From the NCBI RefSeq assembly GCF_004331465.1, contig NZ_SJKB01000017.1:83695-147694 (forward strand): a DNA stretch of 64,000 nucleotides. The letters are read 5' to 3'. Below are positions 26,159 to 34,497 of the stretch, one piece after another. The position numbers and the translations under genes were made by a program. Position 1 is the stretch's first letter. Each line of letters opens with the position of its first letter. This DNA comes from Kribbella pittospori. Its GTDB lineage: Bacteria > Actinomycetota > Actinomycetes > Propionibacteriales > Kribbellaceae. The notes under the pieces are model-generated. The model was not told where the DNA came from, made no database searches, and saw only the letters and a list, made by a program, of their open reading frames with translations.

Positions 26159-28072
26159 TCAGCTGTCTCCCTCGACCGGAGCGACGTACAACCGCTGAGC
26201 CTTCTTGCTCTCCTCGTACTGCGCGGATGCGGCCTGGGTGGACTGCAGCGCGGACACCTCGCTGACCGGGACGTCCCACCAGGACTCGCTGTCCGGCCCG
26301 CCGATCAGCGGATCGGTCGTGACGTGGATCGCGATCGGGCCGTTGGCGGCCTTCGCCGTACCGATCGCCTTCTCGAGCTCGGAGCGGTCGTGCACCTCGA
26401 TCACGTCCACGCCCAGGCTCCGAACGTTGGCCGCGAGGTCCACCGGCAGGTAGTCCCCGTCCAGCCGCCCGTCGCCGCTGCGCCTGCGGTACGCCGTCCC
26501 GAAGCGCTGCGAACCGAGCGACTCCGACAACGCGCCGATGGAGGCGAAGCCGTGGTTCTGAACCAGGACGACGATGATCTTCACGTTCTCCTGGACCGCG
26601 GTGACGAGCTCACTCGACATCATCAGGTACGACCCGTCGCCGACCAGGACGAAGACGTCGCGATCCGGTGCGCCGAGGCGGACCCCGATGCCGCCGGCGA
26701 TCTCGTATCCCATGCAGGAGTAGCCATATTCGACGTGGTATCCCTTCGGGTCGCGCGTCCGCCACAGTTTGTGCAGCTCGCCGGGCATCGACCCGGCTGC
26801 GCAAACCACCACATCAGATGCCGCCGACAATTCGTTGACGGCACCGAGCACCTCGCCCTGGGTCAGGACGCCGACGGCGAGTTTCGAGGTCACCTCCGCG
26901 GGAGGGTTGTAGGTGTTGTCCACAATCTCGTCCCACTGGGTTGCGAGAGTGGACGCCGATGATCTGTACTGATCGCCCACAGACCAGTCGCCGAGCGCGG
27001 ATGTCAAGGAAACAAGGGCCTCCCGGGCATCCGCGACGAGAGGAAGGCCGGCATGCTTGCCACCGTCGAAGCGCGCAACGTTGATGTTGACGAACCGCAC
27101 GTCCGGATTCTGGAAGGCTGTCCGCGAGGCCGTCGTGAAGTCGCTGTAGCGAGTGCCGATACCGATCACCAGGTCGGCGTCACGAGCCAGGGCGTTGGCT
27201 GCCGTGGTCCCGGTCGAGCCGACCGCGCCAACCGACTGCGGATGGTCGTAGCGCAGGGATCCCTTGCCTGCTTGGGTTTCCGAGACAGGTACGCCGGTCG
27301 CCTCGGCGAACCGGCGCAGCGCGTCCTCGGCGCCGGAGTAGTGCACGCCACCACCGGCGACGATCAGCGGCGCCTTCGCGGCCCGTAGGAGATCTACCGC
27401 CTTGTCGACAATTGATGCCTCAGGCAATGGCCTTGCGACGTACCAGGTGCGCTCGGTGAAGAGCTCGTCCGGCCAGTCGTAGGCCTCGGCCTGCACGTCC
27501 TGTGGCAGGGCCAAGGTCACCGCGCCGGTCTCGACCGGGTCGGTCAGCACCCGCATGGCGTTCAGCAGTGCCGACGGCAGTTGCTCGGGGCGCCAGATGC
27601 GGTCGAAGTACTTCGACACCGGGCGGAACGCGTCGTTGACGGAGACGTCGCCGGCGCCGACGTTCTCCAATTCCTGCAGCACGGGGGTCGCCACCCGGGT
27701 TGCGAACACGTCCGAAGGGAGGATGAGTACCGGCAACCGGTTGACCGTGGCGAGGGCCGCGCCGGTCACCATGTTGGTCGAGCCCGGGCCGATGCTTGCC
27801 GTGCAGGCATAGGTCTGGAGCCGGTCACGGGTGCGGGCGAAGGCGGACGCGGTGTGCACCATGGCCTGCTCGTTGCGGGCCAGGATGTACGGCAGTGCCG
27901 TCGGGTCCTCGAGCTCGGCCTGCAGCAATGCCTGGCCGACGCCGGCCACGTTGCCGTGCCCGAAGATGCCCAGACACCCGGCGAACAGGCGCTGCCGCTC
28001 GCCGTCACGCTCCGAGTACTGGACGCTCAGGAATCGCACCAACGCCTGCGCGACCGTGAGACGCACCGTCAT
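26159..28072 (-). CDS. iolD: 3D-(3,5/4)-trihydroxycyclohexane-1,2-dione hydrolase
   Basis: A 637-residue thiamine-diphosphate enzyme that opens the ring of the diketo intermediate to 5-deoxy-glucuronate in inositol catabolism. The N-terminal Pyr domain (LTVAQALVRFLSVQY), central domain and C-terminal PP domain are present, with the ThDP motif VGDGSYLMMSSELVTAVQEN followed by VQNHGF. ATG at 28072 overlaps the iolB stop by four bases, favouring it over a longer in-frame start. Confidence 0.95.
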   Translation of the reverse strand: MTVRLTVAQALVRFLSVQYSERDGERQRLFAGCLGIFGHGNVAGVGQALLQAELEDPTALPYILARNEQAMVHTASAFARTRDRLQTYACTASIGPGSTNMVTGAALATVNRLPVLILPSDVFATRVATPVLQELENVGAGDVSVNDAFRPVSKYFDRIWRPEQLPSALLNAMRVLTDPVETGAVTLALPQDVQAEAYDWPDELFTERTWYVARPLPEASIVDKAVDLLRAAKAPLIVAGGGVHYSGAEDALRRFAEATGVPVSETQAGKGSLRYDHPQSVGAVGSTGTTAANALARDADLVIGIGTRYSDFTTASRTAFQNPDVRFVNINVARFDGGKHAGLPLVADAREALVSLTSALGDWSVGDQYRSSASTLATQWDEIVDNTYNPPAEVTSKLAVGVLTQGEVLGAVNELSAASDVVVCAAGSMPGELHKLWRTRDPKGYHVEYGYSCMGYEIAGGIGVRLGAPDRDVFVLVGDGSYLMMSSELVTAVQENVKIIVVLVQNHGFASIGALSESLGSQRFGTAYRRRSGDGRLDGDYLPVDLAANVRSLGVDVIEVHDRSELEKAIGTAKAANGPIAIHVTTDPLIGGPDSESWWDVPVSEVSALQSTQAASAQYEESKKAQRLYVAPVEGDS

Positions 28073-29016
28073 GACTGTTCTCCTCCGAAAGGCTCTGCTG
28101 CATCGAAAGGCTCTGCTGATCCGAACTGATCTGTTGCACCGAAAGGCAGGCGCGGGTCGATCTGCTGGGTGGCCCACAGGTCGCGGACCCAGCCGTGGTT
28201 CGGGTCGTCGGTGATCAGCCACTGGCGTTCGGTTCCGGGGCCGGCCATCACGTTCAGGTAGTACATGTCATAACCAGGAGGCGCCATCGCCGGACCATGC
28301 CAACCGTGAGGCACCAGCACCACATCCCCGTCGCGAACCTCCGCGAGGACGTCGATGGGGCGGTCCTCGGTGCCGTAGACCCGCTGGTAACCGATCGGGT
28401 CGTTGCCCTTGACACCTTCCGGGGCAGCGTCGGAGAGCTGGAGCTCGAAGTAGTAGATCTCTTCCAGCACGCTCTCCTTGCCAGGCTTGTGCTCGTCGTG
28501 CTTGTGCGGCGGGTACGACGACCAGTTCCCTGCCGGGGTGAGAACCTCGCAGGCGATGATCGAGTCGGCCTCGAGGACGGCCGGCGTACCGAAGTTGCGG
28601 ACCTGGCGGGACGCGACGCCCGCGCCGCGTAGTTCGGTCTCCACCTGCTCGACGCCGATCCGGCGGTACGGGTAGTCGCTCGCGGCCTTCGCGTGTGGGA
28701 AGGCGATGCGGGCGCCACCCGCGCTGGTGACGGCAAGGGTCGAGTTGCGTGGGACGTACGCGAGGTCGGTCGGGCCGGCGAACACGTCGGCGCGGCCGCC
28801 CAACGGGAGGGTCTCACCGTCGACGATCACTTCGGCTGATCCGCTCAGCGGGAGGACGAGGTACTCGCAATCGCCGGTGTCGATCTCGACGGACTGCCCT
28901 GGGCGCAGGGTCGCGACGTACAAGCCGGTGTGCTCCCAGTCCTTCTCCCCTGGGGTGACGGACACGTCGAATCCCTGGTGTGACGTGGATCCGGCGGGCC
29001 TGAACCACTCGGTCAT
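28069..29016 (-). CDS. iolB: 5-deoxy-glucuronate isomerase
   Basis: A 315-residue bicupin isomerase converting 5-deoxy-glucuronate to 2-deoxy-5-keto-gluconate. The metal site is seen in NWSSYPPHKHDEHKPGKES with a later VLVPHGWHGPAMAPPGYDMY, both IolB hallmarks. The last 25 residues are an FG(x)AE(P)-type six-residue repeat encoded by 18-base tandem units, an addition not needed for the fold. Translation is coupled to iolD. Confidence 0.95.
   Translation of the reverse strand: MTEWFRPAGSTSHQGFDVSVTPGEKDWEHTGLYVATLRPGQSVEIDTGDCEYLVLPLSGSAEVIVDGETLPLGGRADVFAGPTDLAYVPRNSTLAVTSAGGARIAFPHAKAASDYPYRRIGVEQVETELRGAGVASRQVRNFGTPAVLEADSIIACEVLTPAGNWSSYPPHKHDEHKPGKESVLEEIYYFELQLSDAAPEGVKGNDPIGYQRVYGTEDRPIDVLAEVRDGDVVLVPHGWHGPAMAPPGYDMYYLNVMAGPGTERQWLITDDPNHGWVRDLWATQQIDPRLPFGATDQFGSAEPFDAAEPFGGEQS
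28086..28157. repeat. 18-bp tandem units encoding the IolB C-terminal tail
   Basis: CGAAAGGCTCTGCTG occurs at 28086-28100 and 28104-28118. A diverged copy begins at 28122 and a partial one at 28140, all in an 18-base period. In IolB they encode successive PFGG/PFDAAE/QFGSAE-like hexapeptides at the extreme C-terminus, so copy-number change would keep the frame. Confidence 0.75.
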
Positions 29017-29065
29017 GGACGTGCCTCGCTTCCCCGTGCGGAGGTGGCTGGTTCGCGATGCTCGG

Positions 29066-31453
29066 TCATGCGGCGCCTCCGTGTACCAGGGCTGCGGCGT
29101 GGTCGACGGCGTATGCGACGTCGCCGTCGGGCGGGAACAGGAGCGCGCGGCCGACGACGAGTCCGCGGACCGACGGGAGGCTCATGGCCTTGCCCCAGGA
29201 CGCGTACGTCTCTTCGGGAGCGACGGTCGGGTCGCCGCCGAGGAGCAGCGTCGGGAGGGTGGTCGAGTCCATGACTCGGTCCAGGTCGTCGACAACTGGG
29301 AGCTTGAGCCAGGTGTACGCGCTGGTGGCGCCCAGGCCGGCGGCGATGTTCACCGACTTGATCACCGAGTCGGCGTCAAGGACGTTCGTGACACGGCCGT
29401 CGCGGCGGGTGGACCAGAACGGCTCGACCATTGCCATCAGCTTGTGCTCGGCGAGTTCGGTGACCGCCTTCGCGCTGGCTTCGAGCGTAGCCACGGTGCC
29501 GGGGTCGCCGAGGTCGATGCGCGTCAGCATCTTCCCACCGTCGAGCCGGCGCGAGGCGATGTCGGCTGCTGTTGCGTAGGCCGTGAATCGGTCGTCGAGC
29601 TCGAAGGCGGAGCCCTGCAGGCCGCCGCGGTTCATCGAGCCGATGACCACCTTTCCCTCGAGCGCGCCTAGCAGGAGGAGATCCTCGAGAACGTCCGGTG
29701 TTGCGAGGACACCGTCGACACCCGGACGCTCGAGCGCCGTGATCAGCCGATCGATCAGGCCGGGCCGGCTGGCCATGGCGAGTCGATCGTCACGTACGCC
29801 GAGAGCACCGCGCGCCGGATGGTCAGCCGCAACGATCAGCAGGCGACCGTCCTCCCCAACGAGTTCGCGAGTCCGACGCCGCTGCCACGCATCCGCAACT
29901 CGCTCAGGATGACGCACCCGAATCTCAGTCAACTCAGCCAACCGAGCCCCATACCCCTGCGCACCCGCAGTCACATACGCCGGCGCAAGAGACGGCACCT
30001 GTCCCGCAGGTTGCGACGGCACATGCTCCGATCCCTGCCACGTCTGCTGCCCCGGTGGCTGCGCCGGTAGGTGCTCCGACCCCTGCCCCGGTGGCTGGGA
30101 CGGCGGGTGCTCCGATCCTTGCCACGGCTGCTGCCCTGCCGCCGGCGGGAGCGCTCGCTCCGATCCTCGCCACGGCTGCTTGCCCTCAGGTTGCGACGGC
30201 GCCTGCTCCAACCCCTGCCCCGGTGACTGGGACGGCGGCTGCTCCGATCCCTGCCACGGCTGCTGCCCTGCCTGTGGCGACGGCGCTTGCGCCGATCCCT
30301 GCCACGGCTGCTGCCCCTCAGGTTGCGACGGCGCCTGCTCCAACCCCTGCCCCGGTGGCTGGGACGGCGGGTGCTCCGATTCCTGCGACGGCTGCTGCCC
30401 TGCCTGTGGCGACGGTGCTTGAGCCGATCCCTGCCACGGCTCCTGCCCCGATCCTTGCGACGGCGGTTGGCCTGATGGCTGCGGCGATGGCTGGGCTGGT
30501 CCTTGCGATGACGTTGGCCCCCCTGGTTGCGCCGGTGGTTGAGACGGTGGTTGCGCTGGTGCTTGCGAGGGCGGTTGCTCGGTTGAGACGTCTAGGTTGG
30601 CGATCGCGGTTGTCTGGTCGTCGGCGGGGCCGGTGGGTGCGGGCTCGTCGGTGGGGGTCGGTTGGCCGGTCGGGGTCGCAGGGTGCCACGCGGAGGCGGG
30701 CGCCTCCTGCCCCACGTCTCTGCGGGGTGCGTGGTGGCGCCCTGGACCTGGCGGCGTACCCGGACCTGGCGGCGTGGCAGGGGCTTGTGGTGTGGCAGGG
30801 CCCTGTGGTGTGGAGGGTCCTGTAGGTGTTGCGGCTGGGTGGGACTGCGCTGAATCAGTCCAGGACTCGACGGTTGGGTCGTCGGAGTACCGCGGTGCCT
30901 GTGCGACCACGGTTGGGTCGTTGGCGCCGGGACGTGCGGACGGCACCGCGACGGGTGGGTCGTTGGCGCCGGTTGGTGCGGACGGCACAGCAGCCGTCGG
31001 GTTGTTCGCACCGCGCGGTGCGGATGGCACTGCGATCGTTGGGTCGTTGGGGCCGGTGGGCCTGCCGTGGGACCCCGCAGCTGCGGGGTCGGCCCCGGGC
31101 TGGGCGATGACGGTGGTGTCGTTGGAGCCGGGGTTGGGGGTAGCCGGGTTGTGGGGGCGGGGGTGGCTGGTGTGGGCGGGCAGGGTGGGGTCGTCGGGGT
31201 GGGGGGTGGCCGGGTCATCGGGGGTGTGGGTGATGACTGTGGGGTCGTTGTCTGGGTCGGGGCTGCGGTGGGGGCGGCCTGGGGCTTCGGGGGTGTGGGT
31301 GATGACTGTGGGGTCGTTGGCTGGGTCGGGGTGGCGGTGGGAGCGGGCCGGGGGGTCGGGGGTGGGGGTGACGACTGTGGGGTCGGTGTCTGGGTTGGGG
31401 CGGCGGATGGGGATGGGGCGGCGGGAGTCGGGGGTCTGGTCGGGAGGGGTCAT
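29066..31453 (-). CDS. Cgl0159-like aldolase with about 500-residue repeat-rich N-terminal extension
   Basis: A 795-residue protein. The last 295 residues or so (from GYGARLAELTEIRVRHPERV) are a beta/alpha-barrel aldolase of the kind found in actinobacterial inositol clusters, with the likely Schiff-base Lys in AYTWLKLPVV. With no iolJ nearby, it probably cleaves the phosphorylated deoxy-ketogluconate made by iolC. The first 500 residues are disordered repeats: 23-residue units with NDPTVITHTP, 14-residue GANDPTVAVPSAP units, then 44-residue Gln/Pro/Ser units with QQPWQGSE. The ATG at 31453 overlaps the iolC stop (ATGA), supporting the long form. An internal GTG near the barrel is the alternative. 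Confidence 0.82.
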   Translation of the reverse strand: MTPPDQTPDSRRPIPIRRPNPDTDPTVVTPTPDPPARSHRHPDPANDPTVITHTPEAPGRPHRSPDPDNDPTVITHTPDDPATPHPDDPTLPAHTSHPRPHNPATPNPGSNDTTVIAQPGADPAAAGSHGRPTGPNDPTIAVPSAPRGANNPTAAVPSAPTGANDPPVAVPSARPGANDPTVVAQAPRYSDDPTVESWTDSAQSHPAATPTGPSTPQGPATPQAPATPPGPGTPPGPGRHHAPRRDVGQEAPASAWHPATPTGQPTPTDEPAPTGPADDQTTAIANLDVSTEQPPSQAPAQPPSQPPAQPGGPTSSQGPAQPSPQPSGQPPSQGSGQEPWQGSAQAPSPQAGQQPSQESEHPPSQPPGQGLEQAPSQPEGQQPWQGSAQAPSPQAGQQPWQGSEQPPSQSPGQGLEQAPSQPEGKQPWRGSERALPPAAGQQPWQGSEHPPSQPPGQGSEHLPAQPPGQQTWQGSEHVPSQPAGQVPSLAPAYVTAGAQGYGARLAELTEIRVRHPERVADAWQRRRTRELVGEDGRLLIVAADHPARGALGVRDDRLAMASRPGLIDRLITALERPGVDGVLATPDVLEDLLLLGALEGKVVIGSMNRGGLQGSAFELDDRFTAYATAADIASRRLDGGKMLTRIDLGDPGTVATLEASAKAVTELAEHKLMAMVEPFWSTRRDGRVTNVLDADSVIKSVNIAAGLGATSAYTWLKLPVVDDLDRVMDSTTLPTLLLGGDPTVAPEETYASWGKAMSLPSVRGLVVGRALLFPPDGDVAYAVDHAAALVHGGAA
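30189..30452. repeat. 132-bp (44-codon) repeats in aldolase extension
   Basis: Units beginning at 30189 and 30321 are near-identical over 132 bases; more diverged copies lie on both sides (about 30000-30190 and 30450-30580). The period is a multiple of three and encodes Gln/Pro/Ser-rich 44-residue blocks carrying PWQGSE and APSQPEG. Opposite-strand Cys-rich reading of the same bases is an artefact of the repeat. Confidence 0.8.
30915..31080. repeat. 42-bp (14-codon) repeats in aldolase extension
   Basis: GGGTCGTTGGCGCCGG-like units start at 30915, 30957, 30999 and 31041, exactly 42 bases apart. They encode 14-residue blocks of the form GANDPTVAVPSAP. The strict triplet period argues that the region is translated. 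Confidence 0.8.
31213..31419. repeat. 69-bp (23-codon) repeats in aldolase extension
   Basis: Three units with anchor points at 31231, 31300 and 31369 repeat every 69 bases and encode 23-residue blocks containing NDPTVITHTP. They form the very N-terminus of the extended aldolase, immediately after the start codon coupled to iolC. Confidence 0.8.
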
Positions 31454-32394
31454 GCTTCATCACCCATGTGGGAGAGGACTTCCTTGGTGGTGGGCATGGC
31501 GGTGGAGCATTCGAGTCGGGACGCGACGATGGCGCCGGCTGTGTTGGCGAAACGGATGATCTTCTCCAGAGGCCAGCCGGACAAGAGACCGTGGCACAGC
31601 GCGCCGCCGAAGCCGTCGCCGGCGCCGAGGCCGTTGACTACCTCGACTGGGTACGGCGGTACTTCGACCCGCTCGTCCCGGGTTCGGGCCAGCGTTCCCT
31701 TGGGGCCTTGTTTGACGACGGCGAGTTCGAGGCCGCGATCCAGCAACGCCTGCGCGGCCTTGTCCGGATCCGTCTCGCCGACCGCGACTTCACACTCCTC
31801 ACGGTTGCCAACAGCAACCGTGCAGTACTCCAGCGCCCGGCTGACCTGCTCGTGCGCCTCGCTCGGATCGGCCCAGAACATCGGCCGGTAGTCGAGATCC
31901 AGCACCGTGATCGGCCGCCGACCACGCGCTTCCCAGGCAGCGAAGTGCGCCGACCGAGATGGCTCGGCCGACAGCCCGGTCACCGTCGACCAGTAGATCC
32001 GCGCATCCCGGATCGCTTCGAGATCGAGCTCGGACGGGTTGATCACGAGATCCGGCGCCTTCGGGAACCGGTAGAAATACAAGGGGAAACTGTCCGGCGG
32101 GAAGATCTCGCAGAACGTGATCGGCGTCGGCAGCCCGTCGACCGGCGTCACGTACCGATCGTCGACGCCGAGTTCGAGCAGCGTCCGATGGATGAACGTG
32201 CCGAACGGATCGTTGCCGGTCCGGCTGATCACAGCAGACTTCCGCCCGTGCTTCGCCGCGGCCACCGCCACGTTCGTCGCGCTTCCACCCAAGAACTTCC
32301 CGAACGACGTGACGTCCTCAAGGTGCGTACCGATCTGCAGCGGATAGAGGTCCACCCCGATCCGCCCGATCGTCAGTACGTCGTCCGCCATCAC
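31450..32394 (-). CDS. iolC: 5-dehydro-2-deoxygluconokinase
   Basis: A 314-residue PfkB-family sugar kinase phosphorylating 2-deoxy-5-keto-gluconate. PfkB signature one is FLGGSATNVAVAAAKHG, and signature two with the catalytic Asp is NGLGAGDGFGGALCHGLLSG. The YFYRFPKAPD segment is typical of IolC. The stop overlaps the start of the extended aldolase, so kinase and aldolase are translationally coupled. Confidence 0.94.
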   Translation of the reverse strand: MMADDVLTIGRIGVDLYPLQIGTHLEDVTSFGKFLGGSATNVAVAAAKHGRKSAVISRTGNDPFGTFIHRTLLELGVDDRYVTPVDGLPTPITFCEIFPPDSFPLYFYRFPKAPDLVINPSELDLEAIRDARIYWSTVTGLSAEPSRSAHFAAWEARGRRPITVLDLDYRPMFWADPSEAHEQVSRALEYCTVAVGNREECEVAVGETDPDKAAQALLDRGLELAVVKQGPKGTLARTRDERVEVPPYPVEVVNGLGAGDGFGGALCHGLLSGWPLEKIIRFANTAGAIVASRLECSTAMPTTKEVLSHMGDEA

Positions 32395-32428
32395 ACCGCC
32401 ACCCGTTCATCGACTGCCAACACGGTCA

Positions 32429-33310
32429 TTACACGGCCTCCGCGATCCCGCGCAGATGCGCGATACTCGCCCGTACGTCGACCACCGGGCCCTCGTCGGC
32501 CGGCCGGTCCGGGAGGATCGTGTCCTGCTCCAGCACGTACCAGCCGTCGTACCCGGACTTCTCCAGCGTGCCGACGATCGCGGTGAGGTCGATGTCGCCG
32601 GCGCCGAGCGGGCGGTACATGCCCTGCCGGACGGCGTCGGTGTAGGTGACCTCGCCGGCCTGGACCTTCGCGGCCCAGCCGGCGTCGACGTCCTTCAGGT
32701 GGGTGTGCTTGATCCGGGCAGTGTGGTCGAGGGTCAACGCGACGGGATCGACGCCGCCGATCAGCAGATGGCCGGTGTCCAGGGTGAGGCCGATCGACGA
32801 GCCGCGCAGGACGCGGTCGACGTCATCGGTGTTCTCGACCATGGTGCCGACGTGCGGGTGGATCGTAGCCAGCACCCCGCGATCGGCGGCCAGCGCGGAC
32901 AGCTTGTCCAGGTTGGCGAGCAGCGTGCCCCAACCGTCATCGTCCAGCACCGGGCGATCGTCGTACCCCTCCTGGCCGGTCGCGGCAGCGAGGACCAGCG
33001 TGCCGGCTCCCGCGGCGACGAATCCATCGAGGGCCAGAGTGACCTCAAGAGCAGGGTCGTACGACGGATCGTGCAGGACGACCGGGACGAATCCACCGAC
33101 GGCCCGCAGGCCCACATCGGCCAGGGTCTTCGCCTTGTCGGCGGGTTCGTCCGGCAGGAATCCGATCGGGCCGAACTCGGTCGCGGCGAGGCCGACGGCG
33201 CGCATCTCGGCCAGTACCGTCTCCGCGTCGTACTGCCAGCCCCAGCCGGGGACCTCGCAGACGCCCCACGAGATCGGGGCGCCGGCGATCCGGGCAGCGA
33301 GATCAGTCAT
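32429..33310 (-). CDS. iolE: inosose dehydratase-like TIM-barrel protein
   Basis: A 293-residue xylose-isomerase-like barrel. The N-terminal APISWGVCEVPGWGWQ is the IolE signature; metal-binding acids and His appear in GVLATIHPHVGTMVENTDD, LTLDTGHLLIGGVDP and RIKHTHLKDVD. IolE dehydrates scyllo-inosose to the trihydroxycyclohexane-dione that IolD cleaves. It lies 16 bases after iolG2 and 34 bases before iolC. Confidence 0.9.
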   Translation of the reverse strand: MTDLAARIAGAPISWGVCEVPGWGWQYDAETVLAEMRAVGLAATEFGPIGFLPDEPADKAKTLADVGLRAVGGFVPVVLHDPSYDPALEVTLALDGFVAAGAGTLVLAAATGQEGYDDRPVLDDDGWGTLLANLDKLSALAADRGVLATIHPHVGTMVENTDDVDRVLRGSSIGLTLDTGHLLIGGVDPVALTLDHTARIKHTHLKDVDAGWAAKVQAGEVTYTDAVRQGMYRPLGAGDIDLTAIVGTLEKSGYDGWYVLEQDTILPDRPADEGPVVDVRASIAHLRGIAEAV

Positions 33311-33326
33311 CGAGCAGGTCTCCTCT

Positions 33327-34319
33327 TCAGGGGTTCAGGGTGACGACGCGGTTTTCGTGCCGGGACTGCTCGCACGCGTCGGCGATGCGGAAGGCGGCGA
33401 GCGCGTCGCGGACAGTGCAGGGCACCTCGCGAGTGCCGGCGGCAACCTCGGTGAAGGCGGTCAGCTCCGCGATGTACGCCGGCTGGAAGCGATCCATGAA
33501 GGTTAGATGCGGCTTGCCGTCCGGGAAGGTGACGCCGGGTTCGGCCGAGCGGAGCGCGGTGTGCTCGTCCAGCCCGACCGCGACCGAACCCAGACTGCCC
33601 AGGAGCTCCATCCGTACGTCGTGCCCCGCGCCGTTGTAGCGCGTGCCGCTGACCGCGACGAAGGTGCTGTCGTCCAGCGTGAGCAGGGCGGCCGCCGCAT
33701 CCACGTCGCCGTACTCGCCGAAGAATGCCTCGCCGCGGTTGGCGCCGGTCGCGTAGACGCTGACGACCTCGCGACCGGTGACGTACCGGATGATGTCGAA
33801 GTCGTGCACCGTGCAGTCGCGGAAGAAGCCGCCGCTCTGCGGGATGTACTCGCGATGCGGCGGGAACGCGTCGTTCGTGTTGGCACGGATGTGGTGGATG
33901 AAGCCGAGCTCGCCGGACTCGACCTTGGCCCGCGCAGCCTGGTAGCCGGCGTCGAACCGGCGCTGGAAGCCGACATGCACCGGTACGTCGGACGCCTCGA
34001 CCAACTCGACCACGCGCTGCGTCTCGGCCAGGTCGAGAGCGACCGGCTTCTCGCAGAACGTCGGAATGCCCGCGGCAACACCGGCTGCGATCAACTCTGC
34101 GTGCGCCGACGTGGCGGCGGCGATGACGAAGCCGTCCAGCCCGCTCGCCAGCAGGGCCGGCACGTCCGGGGCGAACTCCACGCCGAGGTCCTTCGCGACC
34201 ACTTCGGCACGACTCGAGTCGGCGTCCGCGACCACCACCTGAACCACCGCCGGTAACCCCTTGAGCGTCGCGGCGTGGAACGCCCCGATCCGCCCCACCC
34301 CGACCAACCCGATCCGCAT
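33327..34319 (-). CDS. iolG: inositol 2-dehydrogenase-like oxidoreductase (copy 2)
   Basis: A 330-residue Gfo/Idh/MocA dehydrogenase with RIGLVGVGRIGAFHAATL, the catalytic EKP loop PTFCEKPVALDLAET and the IolG-type helix FRDCTVHDFDIIRYVTGREV, which holds the His/Asp pair. It probably oxidises myo-inositol as the first catabolic step. ATG at 34319 is used; an in-frame start 22 codons upstream lacks family similarity. First gene of the leftward inositol run, facing the GntR regulator. Confidence 0.9.
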   Translation of the reverse strand: MRIGLVGVGRIGAFHAATLKGLPAVVQVVVADADSSRAEVVAKDLGVEFAPDVPALLASGLDGFVIAAATSAHAELIAAGVAAGIPTFCEKPVALDLAETQRVVELVEASDVPVHVGFQRRFDAGYQAARAKVESGELGFIHHIRANTNDAFPPHREYIPQSGGFFRDCTVHDFDIIRYVTGREVVSVYATGANRGEAFFGEYGDVDAAAALLTLDDSTFVAVSGTRYNGAGHDVRMELLGSLGSVAVGLDEHTALRSAEPGVTFPDGKPHLTFMDRFQPAYIAELTAFTEVAAGTREVPCTVRDALAAFRIADACEQSRHENRVVTLNP

Positions 34320-34497
34320 CCCCAGCCGCCCTCTCTCGTCGTACCCGGCCAGTGGCCAGGCGCAGTCAGTCGACGGCTCCAGCATGGTCCGGCGCCGCCC
34401 GCCCGGCCAGCCTTCCGGGCAGGAGAAGACGTGTCAATAGTTTGTTAGCACATTCGGACGTGCAGACATACTTACCTTGCTCGGGTACCATCCGGCC
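34320..34497. promoter_or_regulatory. divergent control region of the inositol genes
   Basis: 178 bases separate iolG2 and the GntR start. The part from 34430 to 34480 is much more AT-rich than its surroundings (GTCAATAGTTTGTTAGCACA, then CAGACATACTTACC) and likely holds both promoters and the GntR site. GCAC/GTGC arms flank ATTCGGAC at 34448-34462. No strict consensus promoter is visible, so limits are approximate. Confidence 0.4.

Noticed and set aside
24178..26265. 695-codon plus-strand frame opposite the importer and TIM-barrel genes
   Set aside because: Antisense shadow over two well-defined minus-strand genes with a lipobox and metal-site motifs.
30180..30422. Cys-rich 80-codon plus-strand frame (CDGACSNPCPG-like)
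   Set aside because: It looks like a metallothionein or lantibiotic precursor but only mirrors the 132-base Gln/Pro repeat of the minus-strand aldolase extension; no ribosome site or neighbouring modification genes.
29985..31419. CRISPR-like array
   Set aside because: The repeats have no constant-length unique spacers, keep a triplet period and lie inside one open frame; there are no cas genes.
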